Below are positions 1 through 5,570 of a DNA stretch of 5,735 bases, piece after piece (position 1 is the first letter of the stretch; each line of letters opens with the position of its first letter). The notes under the pieces were generated by a model. That model did no database searches and was not told the origin of the DNA. It saw only the letters and a list, made by a program, of their open reading frames with translations. The position numbers and the translations under genes are program-made. The stretch covers positions 1-5,735 of the forward strand of contig JAFGNC010000509.1 of assembly GCA_016927175.1 (NCBI GenBank), in the 5' to 3' direction. Origin of the DNA: Gammaproteobacteria bacterium. GTDB taxonomy: Bacteria > Pseudomonadota > Gammaproteobacteria > Steroidobacterales > Rariloculaceae.

Positions 1-1110
1 ACGAAGGATTTCTACAAGGACCGCGAGCTGTGGAGCGACCCCCGCTATTTCCGCTGCAACAGCAGCCTGGCACTCGAGCAGCAGCGCGGCGCGAGCCGCT
101 TCAGCGAATATGCGATCGGCGACGACCCGCCGCGAACCGCCGCCTGGGGATATTGCGACCGGGACTATCCGCGCGAAGCGATCGTCAGCCCTTACCGGTT
201 CCACACGGCCGACGCGCACTACGCGGCTCTGCTCGACGAAGCGCGCCGGCGCGGCGGGCCGACCGAGCACACGTATGAAACCGTTCCCGGCGAATGGACC
301 GGCCGCTATGCCAGAGTCAATTTGCAGATGGCTTTCGGCACGTGGTACGGCATGCTGATGGTTCAGATCCCGACCGTCCTTTCCCTGCTGACCGAGGAGT
401 ATCGGACGCGGATGGTCCAGCAGCTCTACCACGAGGGCAACACGAACGCGGCGCAGTGGCCGGGGCAGTACTGCTGGCCCGAGGGCTTCATGCGCCGGTG
501 GCACTTCGCCGGCACGCAGGATCACCAGATCGTCGTCACGCCGTCGCTCGTGCAGATCCTGACTTCGTCGTCCGGCAACTTCCTGACGAACATCCACGTC
601 GGCCGCGAGTTCGACACGAGCGGCACCGTCCCGCGTCTCGGCGCCGACGTGCCGCGCTGGTACGGCGAGACGATCGGCTTCTGGGACGGCGACGCGCTGA
701 TCACGTGGACCTCCAACATTCAGGGCTGGACGTCGCACGGCGTGTTCGAGTTCTCGAACAGGATGCAGACGATCGAGATCTACACGCCGAACCGCGACGA
801 GAGTGGACGCTTCGTCGGCCTGAACCACGAGGCGATTTTTTACGACCCTGAAGCGCTGGTCGAGCCGATCCGCATCGTGCGCGATTTCGTCAAGGACAGC
901 GGCGTCGAGGAAGGCGATCCGTACGTCTACACCGAATGCATCCAGACGATCTTCCCGATCGGGGGCCTCGCGACACCGGTGGCTCCCGGCACGACCATCC
1001 CGTTCGAAGTGCCGGACATGTACGGGCGCCCGTGGGCGCAGATCTGGGAGAAGTACTGGGAGCAGGGCATGTCGAGGCCGATCGCGGACGACCTCTTCAA
1101 CTTCGACTAG
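1..1110 (+). CDS. Uncharacterised secreted-type protein with a W-G-E-x-x-G-x-W-x-G-D motif (5' end missing)
   Basis: The frame is open from base 1 to a TAG at 1108-1110, giving 369 residues; the start lies outside the window. The first in-frame ATG (322) is internal, because the protein sequence before it looks equally genuine (for example WSDPRYFRC near residue 11 and GYCDRDYPRE near residue 50). The clearest landmark is WYGETIGFWDGDAL at residues 220-233. From memory, this resembles a large family of uncharacterised proteins, common in environmental Proteobacteria and Acidobacteria, whose members carry a W-G-(D/E)-S-x-G-x-W-x-G-D-T-L motif, an E-x-(F/Y)-T segment about 30 residues later and a cysteine further on. 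Here those are IEIYTP and TECIQ. There are four cysteines (19, 52, 158, 313), an even number that would suit disulfides outside the cytoplasm. No catalytic function is known to me. The gene converges on the S41 peptidase gene, so it is not in an operon with it. Coding status is near certain; the role is unknown. Confidence 0.85.
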   Translation, partial: TKDFYKDRELWSDPRYFRCNSSLALEQQRGASRFSEYAIGDDPPRTAAWGYCDRDYPREAIVSPYRFHTADAHYAALLDEARRRGGPTEHTYETVPGEWTGRYARVNLQMAFGTWYGMLMVQIPTVLSLLTEEYRTRMVQQLYHEGNTNAAQWPGQYCWPEGFMRRWHFAGTQDHQIVVTPSLVQILTSSSGNFLTNIHVGREFDTSGTVPRLGADVPRWYGETIGFWDGDALITWTSNIQGWTSHGVFEFSNRMQTIEIYTPNRDESGRFVGLNHEAIFYDPEALVEPIRIVRDFVKDSGVEEGDPYVYTECIQTIFPIGGLATPVAPGTTIPFEVPDMYGRPWAQIWEKYWEQGMSRPIADDLFNFD

Positions 1111-1137
1111 ACCGGCTAAGCGCGGGCTGCGCCATCC

Positions 1138-1151
1138 GCCCGCGAGCGGGC
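1138..1151. terminator. Possible bidirectional hairpin between convergent genes
   Basis: GCCCGCGAGCGGGC forms a perfect inverted repeat, a 5-bp GC stem with a 4-base loop, in the 60-base gap between two convergent stop codons. Neither strand has a T-run after it, so it is not a standard intrinsic terminator. In such GC-rich DNA a short palindrome can arise by chance. Its location is the main argument. Confidence 0.25.
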
Positions 1152-1170
1152 ACGACGGGCCGCGCGGCGC

Positions 1171-2718
1171 TCAGCCGCAGTGCCCGTCGTTCAGCCAGGC
1201 CACGGCCTGCTGCACGACCCGTTGCTCGGCCAGCGGCAGGTCCGCGTCCGACTCCTGCACGTACACGTCCGGCTCGATCGGGCCGGGATAGGTTCTGCCG
1301 ATCCGGTCCGTCATCACGCTGACCGCGAGGTTCAACAACGCGCCGTCGGACAGCGCGAACGGGAAGTTTCCCGTGGTCAGTCCCGCCGTAGGCCGGCCGA
1401 AGATGCGGGTATGGGGACGGCCGACGAACGCGAGCGCCGTCGCCTCGCCGGAGCTTGCCGTGCCGGATCCGATCAGAACCGCCACAGCCGGATCTTCGTC
1501 GTGCAGTCGATAAGGATCGCCGCTGACGCTCGCTGCCCAGGCGTCACCGCCGCCCAGGGCCTGTCCGGCCTGTGCCGTGCCGGCGCGCCCGTCCCTGTAC
1601 CAGCGTCGATGTTCGGTTCCGTCGGCCCTGACGCCGCCGCCGAGGTCGCCCTCGCCGGCGATGGGCCCGATGCCTGCGATCATCGGAAACACGTTGCCGC
1701 CGCCGTTGCGGCGAAGATCCACGACCCAGCCGCAGACTTCCGCTGAATCCACCGCGGCGATCGCCGACTGCAGTGCGTCCGCGAATCGCGTCATTCGCTG
1801 CGGGTTCGTGCCCACGTATGCCGGCACGCTGACATACCCGATGGTCGCCGATAGTCGGTGGCTCTGCGGCTCTCGCCACGGCAGGTCACCGGACGCCGCT
1901 CCCGCGCCCTGCATTGCCGCCGCCCGGGCCGGCGGAATCAGATGCGAGTGCCGATCTCCCAGTCTTTGAAGAGCGGCCTGCAGCATCGCGTGCGACTGCC
2001 CGACGGTTTCGATACCGCGCACGGAGAGAAGCGTCGCGGCTCTGAACGCCTCCCAATCCACGTCGCCCCGACGGATGGAATGCTCCTGTATCAGATCGAG
2101 CGCCGACTCGACGTACTCGGCGACGTCGCTCGGAGGCGGCGGCAGCTCGTCGTACCGGACGGCGTCGATCTCGAAGGCGTCCACCCACGCCGTGCCGCTT
2201 CCAGGCAGCAAGGCTCCGAAGGCCACCCGCTCGACACCTTCGGGCAACGGTGCTGTCAGTTCGTAGCGCTGCCAGTCCGTCGTGCCGCGGACGGGCCGCG
2301 ACGACATGTTGTCGAGATAAAGCAGCTCCCGTTGCGGGCCGTCGAAACGCAGCCACAACCCCGCGTAGCCGACGGCAACGCCGCGAGTTCGCATCGCCGC
2401 CGTGAGGCGCACGACTTTGCCGTCGAGCCGCGCCGCGTCGATGAACTGGCCCGCGACCGCGAACTCGTTCTGCCCCGGCGGCGCCTGAGCCGTGCGGGAG
2501 AGCCGCAGGCTTCTCGCGCCTTCGAAAAACGTTGCCGGATCGACGCGGACCTCGAACCCTTCCCCGCCGACGCTCCAGCCCGGAGCAGCGCCATCGCGTT
2601 CCTGCTCGAAACCGAGATTCTGCTGCGCGGCGGCGGCGGAGGCGACCACGAGCGCGGACAGCAGCGGGACGACTCGCGACAGCTGTCCGGATGGCACGGC
2701 GAATCGGGCAACAGCCAT
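1171..2718 (-). CDS. Secreted S41 family peptidase, tricorn-like catalytic set, with N-terminal beta-sandwich domain
   Basis: The product has 515 residues. Residues 1-31 look like a Sec signal peptide (hydrophobic VVPLLSALVVASAAAA, likely cut near AAA-QQ). Residues 33-190 resemble the lectin/carbohydrate-binding-like beta-sandwich often fused to these peptidases (NLGFEQ, GTTDWQRYEL, GTAWVDAFEI). Residues 197-262 look like the S41 helical N-terminal domain ending in LGDRHSHL, and residues 290-510 are the peptidase core. The serine in GTASSGE (Ser422) aligns with the S41 nucleophile. The position of the CtpA/Prc catalytic lysine is Leu447, so a Ser-Lys dyad is absent. His257 and Glu482 (in IEPD) fit the tricorn-type Ser/His/Glu arrangement instead. 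I see no PDZ domain between the helical and core regions. The ATG at 2718 is preceded by GAGG at 2730-2727 with 8-base spacing. It probably degrades peptides in the periplasm or outside the cell; the substrate is unknown. It is transcribed divergently from the oxidase operon, and a functional link is not shown. Confidence 0.93.
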   Translation of the reverse strand: MAVARFAVPSGQLSRVVPLLSALVVASAAAAQQNLGFEQERDGAAPGWSVGGEGFEVRVDPATFFEGARSLRLSRTAQAPPGQNEFAVAGQFIDAARLDGKVVRLTAAMRTRGVAVGYAGLWLRFDGPQRELLYLDNMSSRPVRGTTDWQRYELTAPLPEGVERVAFGALLPGSGTAWVDAFEIDAVRYDELPPPPSDVAEYVESALDLIQEHSIRRGDVDWEAFRAATLLSVRGIETVGQSHAMLQAALQRLGDRHSHLIPPARAAAMQGAGAASGDLPWREPQSHRLSATIGYVSVPAYVGTNPQRMTRFADALQSAIAAVDSAEVCGWVVDLRRNGGGNVFPMIAGIGPIAGEGDLGGGVRADGTEHRRWYRDGRAGTAQAGQALGGGDAWAASVSGDPYRLHDEDPAVAVLIGSGTASSGEATALAFVGRPHTRIFGRPTAGLTTGNFPFALSDGALLNLAVSVMTDRIGRTYPGPIEPDVYVQESDADLPLAEQRVVQQAVAWLNDGHCG

Positions 2719-2945
2719 GACCGGAGCCTCATCGGATACCTATAGGCATATAGTATGGATACCACGGAACGAGCCCCGGTGCCAGCACGCGCGCGCCGGC
2801 GCGCCTGTTCCAGGCTCGTCAACAACCGCCGGGGCCAGCCTTGACGGCATGCGGTTTCTTCCGCCACCCTCCGAGTCTGACCGGCGGAACCCCGGGCCAT
2901 CCCACGAGCCCGGCGCGCGCCGAAGATCAACAGAGGAAACCAACA
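2719..2945. promoter_or_regulatory. Divergent intergenic region with AT-rich promoter/operator candidate
   Basis: These 227 bases separate the starts of the S41 gene (-) and the Tat-signal gene (+) and must hold promoters for both. The only AT-rich stretch is about 2734-2763. It contains the 8-bp palindrome CCTATAGG (2739-2746), a 5-bp inverted repeat CTATA-N4-TATAG (2740-2753) and two copies of GGATACC (2734-2740 and 2757-2763) flanking them. TATAGT at 2749-2754 (+) is one mismatch from the sigma-70 -10 box; TATATG on the minus strand (2752-2747) would give the S41 gene a leader of about 20 bases. No convincing -35 box was found for either. Nearer the plus-strand gene are a 14-bp GC palindrome (2791-2804) and a 6-bp stem with a 10-base loop (2892-2913). 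I see no convincing gene in the interval. Confidence 0.4.
2932..2937 (+). promoter_or_regulatory. Ribosome binding site deciding a GTG start
   Basis: AGAGGA lies 8 bases before the GTG at 2946. The reading frame is open further upstream, with an ATG at 2841, but that extension would put a proline-rich, low-complexity tail before the Tat motif. The Shine-Dalgarno site and the position of the twin arginines both support GTG. Confidence 0.75.
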
Positions 2946-3545
2946 GTGACCAACAGGCGGGAATTCCTGCAGACGGCGGCTGCGCTGTCGGCGGCCGCGC
3001 CGCTGGCCGGCCGGGCCGCGTTTGCGTCCGGCCGCGACGCGATAACCCTGGAGGCCGTGATTTTCGACTCACGCCATTCCGCGGCACGCGATTTCGGCGC
3101 TCGCGCCGGCTATCTGGGAGCGCCTCTGCGCCCCATCGAAGGCGACGTCACGGACCTGTGGCAGAACGAGCTGCTCGGCCGCTGGAAGGCCGCGCCCGCC
3201 GCGATCGCGGGTTTGACCGAGCGCCCGGCGCTGTTCCTGCTCGAGCGGCTCGCGTGGGAACACGGCCTGCGGGTCGTGTTCGAGGCCGAGCACGGGCCTG
3301 ACGGACGCGGCACCGCCGTGCACCGCGTTCGCCGCACGGCCGACCCGCACCTCGCGCGCGAGCTCGATGCCGCCGGAGCCGGCTGGACGAAGGCGCTTGC
3401 CGACGCACTGGTCGCCCGAGGCCGCGCCGCCGCGCGAGATTTCCGCCCGACCCACGCCGGCCTCGCCGCTCGCCTCGGCGAGCCGACGACGCTTCATTCC
3501 TGGATCATCGCGCCGCGCGGCACGGCCCGAATCGAGAGGATCTGA
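2946..3545 (+). CDS. Small Tat-signal protein, first gene of the flavocytochrome operon
   Basis: From the GTG start the product has 199 residues. NRREFLQT at residues 3-10 is a clear twin-arginine motif, followed by an alanine-rich hydrophobic stretch (11-21) and a probable cleavage site near AFA-SG (25-29), so the mature part should be exported folded through Tat. The mature part is about 170 residues, has no cysteine and no recognisable cofactor motif. It has an alpha/beta look, with a strand-like LEAVIFDSR (35-43), conserved-looking GDVTDLW (66-72) and the segment GLTERPALFLLERLAWEHGLRVV (89-111). I do not recognise a named family. Its stop is one base from the flavoprotein start, so the two are almost certainly co-transcribed and translationally coupled. 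The p-cresol methylhydroxylase operon of Pseudomonas putida (pchACXF) also has a gene of unknown function, pchX, beside the flavoprotein gene; whether this protein is its counterpart cannot be judged here. A role in assembly or export of the oxidase is inference. Confidence 0.87.
   Translation: MTNRREFLQTAAALSAAAPLAGRAAFASGRDAITLEAVIFDSRHSAARDFGARAGYLGAPLRPIEGDVTDLWQNELLGRWKAAPAAIAGLTERPALFLLERLAWEHGLRVVFEAEHGPDGRGTAVHRVRRTADPHLARELDAAGAGWTKALADALVARGRAAARDFRPTHAGLAARLGEPTTLHSWIIAPRGTARIERI
3535..3540 (+). promoter_or_regulatory. Ribosome binding site deciding the flavoprotein start
   Basis: AGAGGA lies 6 bases before the ATG at 3547 and inside the end of the upstream gene. The flavoprotein frame stays open upstream to an ATG at 3367, but that extension is an out-of-frame reading of the Tat-protein gene. 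The protein from 3547 begins MAVPPGVSESDF, matching where PchF-type proteins begin. Confidence 0.85.
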
Positions 3546-3546
3546 C

Positions 3547-5070
3547 ATGGCTGTCCCGCCTGGTGTGAGCGAAAGCGATTTCGCCGCCGCCCTCGACGAG
3601 TTCCGCGCCGCGGTCGGCGCCGAATGGGTTTTCACTTCCGACGAGGACGTCGCGCTCTATCGCGACGCGTACTCGCCCTTCTGGGGCGAGCCCGAGGAGC
3701 GCGTCGCGTCCGCGGCCGTCGCGCCGTCTACGGTCGAGCAAGTGCAGGCCGTCGTCCGCGCCGCGAACGCGCGCCGCATACCGCTTTACCCGATCTCGAC
3801 CGGCCGCAACCTCGCGTACGGCGGCTCCGCCCCGGTCTACTCCGGCAGCGTCGTGCTCGACCTGAAGCGCATGAACCGCGTCATCGAGGTCAACGAGGCC
3901 AACGCCTATGCGCTCGTCGAGCCGGGCGTCAGCTACTTCGACCTGTACAACTACATCGAGGAGCGTGGTCTCGACGTGTGGATCGATCCGCCGGATCCCG
4001 GCTGGGGCAGCGTGATCGGCAATGCGCTCGACGGCGGCGGCGGCTGGACCGCGTATCCGTTCCGCGACCACTTCGGCGCGCATTGCGGCATGGAGGTCGT
4101 GCTCGGTGACGGTGAAGTCGTTCGCACCGGCATGGGCGCGGTGCCGAACTCCAAGACCTGGCAGGAAAACAAATGGGGCTACGGCCCGTGGGTCGACGGC
4201 CTGTTCAGGCAGAGCAACATGGGCGTCGTGACGAAGATGGGCTTCTGGCTGATGCCCCGGCCGGAAGCCTACATTTCGGGCACCGTTCAGGTCTTCAACG
4301 AGCGGGACATCATCCCGCTGATGGAGACCCTGAATCTGCTCGAGAACCAGCACGTCGTGAACGGGTCGACGCAGCTCGGCGCCGGCTTCGGCAACGACGG
4401 CGCGGCGTGGACGCTGCAAGTGCCGATCTACGGGCCGGAGAAGGTCGTCCGCGCGCAGCTCGAATATGCCCGCGAGAAGTTCGCCGCCATCGAGGGCAGC
4501 CGCTTCGTCGAGGAAGACCCGATCCGCACGCCGCTGTCGGACGAGGACCGCGCGCGAGTCCGGCTCGTGAACTTCGGCATCCCCAACCTTTCCACCTTCG
4601 CGATGCTCGGCCGCAGCCCGATGCAGCCGAACCCGCCCGGCGGCCACATCGGCTTTTCGCCGATCATCCCGCGCAACGGCGAGGAGCTGCTGAAGTTCCG
4701 CGACTTCTACCGCACGAACCTCGCAGAGGTGACGGGCGGCGAGAATCTCGGCATCGTCGGGCCGGTGTTCATGACGAACTGGGAGCGCTCGCTGGTGGGC
4801 CTGATCATGTTTCCGATCTCGAAGAACGCGAGCGAGAACCGCAAGATCCGGGCGGCGTTCGAGCGCTGGGTCGAGCTCGCCGCGGAACAGGGGTGGGCCG
4901 AATACCGCGCGCCGGCCGTGTTCCAGGACACGGTGGCGGAGACCTACTCGTTCAACGACCACGCGCTGCGCAGACTGCGCGAGAGGATCAAGGATGCCAT
5001 CGACCCGAACGGCATCATCTCGGCCGGCCGTTACGGCGTATGGCCGAAGCACCTGCGGAAGGACGCGTGA
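3547..5070 (+). CDS. FAD-binding oxidoreductase, vanillyl-alcohol oxidase / 4-cresol dehydrogenase flavoprotein subunit family
   Basis: The product has 507 residues, close to PchF (about 520) and VAO (560). The N-terminal half is the FAD-binding domain, with PP-loop PISTGRNLAYGGSAP (82-96), VEPGVSYFDLYNYIEE (124-139) and GMEVVLGDGEVVRTGMGA (181-198). KWGYGPWVDGLF and NMGVVTKMGFWLMP (209-237) are near-identical to PchF/VAO. The C-terminal substrate and cap domain ends in AIDPNGIISAGRYGVWP (484-500). By alignment from memory, Tyr91 matches VAO Tyr108, Asp150 matches VAO Asp170, His367 (GGHIGFSP) matches the FAD-linking His422 of VAO, and Tyr453-Arg454 match Tyr503-Arg504. PchF's FAD-linking Tyr384 falls at Leu354. 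The M-H-H motif shared by VAO and PchF is absent (VFMTNWERS, 407-415). There is no signal peptide. The family oxidises para-substituted phenols through a quinone methide. With a cytochrome gene immediately downstream, the electron acceptor is probably haem c rather than oxygen. The exact substrate is unknown. Confidence 0.95.
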   Translation: MAVPPGVSESDFAAALDEFRAAVGAEWVFTSDEDVALYRDAYSPFWGEPEERVASAAVAPSTVEQVQAVVRAANARRIPLYPISTGRNLAYGGSAPVYSGSVVLDLKRMNRVIEVNEANAYALVEPGVSYFDLYNYIEERGLDVWIDPPDPGWGSVIGNALDGGGGWTAYPFRDHFGAHCGMEVVLGDGEVVRTGMGAVPNSKTWQENKWGYGPWVDGLFRQSNMGVVTKMGFWLMPRPEAYISGTVQVFNERDIIPLMETLNLLENQHVVNGSTQLGAGFGNDGAAWTLQVPIYGPEKVVRAQLEYAREKFAAIEGSRFVEEDPIRTPLSDEDRARVRLVNFGIPNLSTFAMLGRSPMQPNPPGGHIGFSPIIPRNGEELLKFRDFYRTNLAEVTGGENLGIVGPVFMTNWERSLVGLIMFPISKNASENRKIRAAFERWVELAAEQGWAEYRAPAVFQDTVAETYSFNDHALRRLRERIKDAIDPNGIISAGRYGVWPKHLRKDA

Positions 5071-5071
5071 C

Positions 5072-5431
5072 ATGAAGGTTCGCCATATCGTCGCCGCTTT
5101 CGGTGCCGCCGTACTCGGCGCAATGGGCTCGACGGGCGGCGTGGCCCAGGTCGCTTCGGCACAGGATTCCGCGGACGCTGCCGACGGCCGGCAGGTGTTC
5201 GAATACTGGTGCGCGCCCTGCCACGCGCCGGGCCCCGGTCATCCGGGCACGCAGTCGCTCGAGCTGAAGTACGGCGGCAACCTGCCGGCGCCGCTCGAGG
5301 AGCGGGAGGACTTGACTCCGGAAGTGGTCAAGACTTTCGTGCGGCAGGGCATCCTGTCGATGGCGCCGTTCCGGAAGACCGAGATCACCGACGCGGAGCT
5401 CGAGGATCTCGCGGCATACCTCGCGCAATAG
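5072..5431 (+). CDS. Periplasmic mono-haem cytochrome c, probable electron-accepting subunit of the flavocytochrome
   Basis: The product has 119 residues. Residues 1-30 form a Sec signal peptide (MKVRH, hydrophobic stretch, cleavage near ASA-QD). CAPCH at 47-51 is the single haem c attachment site, with His51 as the proximal ligand, and Met97 in ILSMAPF is the likely distal ligand. The end, ITDAELEDLAAYLAQ, is the usual C-terminal helix of class I cytochromes. The segment VRQGILSMAPF matches VRNGFRAMPAF of PchC, the cytochrome subunit of p-cresol methylhydroxylase. The stretch between haem site and methionine is about 15 residues longer than in PchC and contains LKYGGNLPAPLEERED (65-80). The ATG is one base after the flavoprotein stop, with GGAAGGA at 5057-5063 and 8-base spacing; the open frame upstream to 4994 is a shadow. 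Expected role: accept electrons from the reduced FAD and pass them to the respiratory chain. Confidence 0.93.
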   Translation: MKVRHIVAAFGAAVLGAMGSTGGVAQVASAQDSADAADGRQVFEYWCAPCHAPGPGHPGTQSLELKYGGNLPAPLEEREDLTPEVVKTFVRQGILSMAPFRKTEITDAELEDLAAYLAQ

Positions 5432-5454
5432 GCACGCCCGAAGATCGCGGCCTG

Positions 5455-5486
5455 CCGCCGGAGCGCGCGCTGCAGTCGACCGGCGG
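5455..5486 (+). other. Inverted repeat downstream of the cytochrome gene
   Basis: CCGCCGG (5455-5461) and CCGGCGG (5480-5486) could pair as a 7-bp stem with an 18-base GC-rich loop in the 139-base gap (5432-5570) before the thioredoxin-like gene. No T-run follows, so it is at most a weak or Rho-assisted transcription end, or an mRNA stabilising hairpin. I see no gene in this gap. Confidence 0.2.
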
Positions 5487-5557
5487 ATGCGGCGCCGCTC
5501 CGACCGGCCTCGACACGCTCGCCCGATGTGCCGCGGCGCCGTGAACGGCCGCGCGCC

Positions 5558-5562
5558 AGGGA
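5558..5562 (+). promoter_or_regulatory. Ribosome binding site for the GTG-started thioredoxin-like gene
   Basis: AGGGA lies 8 bases before the GTG at 5571. An in-frame TGA at 5565-5567 stands only one codon before the GTG, so no earlier start is possible in this frame. Confidence 0.7.
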
Positions 5563-5570
5563 ACTGAGCT

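Noticed and set aside
322..1110. ATG at 322 as the start of the first gene
   Set aside because: The frame is open to base 1 and the upstream residues look like genuine protein, so the gene is truncated by the window edge.
1171..2718. Calling the peptidase CtpA/Prc
   Set aside because: The catalytic lysine position is leucine and no PDZ domain is visible.
1858..2745. A 295-codon plus-strand frame opposite the S41 gene
   Set aside because: The translation is Arg-rich with no family resemblance, while the opposite strand encodes a coherent secreted peptidase.
2791..2804. GCGCGCCGGCGCGC, a 14-bp perfect palindrome, as an operator
   Set aside because: It is built only of G and C in GC-rich DNA, where such runs are common. 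It was noted as part of the intergenic region only.
3367..3546. Longer N-terminus for the flavoprotein
   Set aside because: The extension reads the Tat-protein gene out of frame and is Pro/Arg-rich. The ATG at 3547 has its own ribosome binding site and gives the family's usual N-terminus.
3505..5073. A 522-codon open frame on the minus strand lying opposite the whole flavoprotein gene
   Set aside because: Its translation is rich in Arg, Ala, Asp and Val with no recognisable family, and it mirrors a gene with clear homology. Long antisense frames are expected in GC-rich coding DNA.
4173..5075. A 300-codon plus-strand frame inside the flavoprotein gene
   Set aside because: The translation is a low-complexity Arg/Ala/Pro frameshift shadow of a well-supported protein.
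3547..5431. Naming the pair pchF and pchC (4-cresol dehydrogenase)
   Set aside because: The PchF FAD-linking tyrosine and the M-H-H motif are missing and several positions match VAO instead. The substrate cannot be claimed, so no symbols were given.
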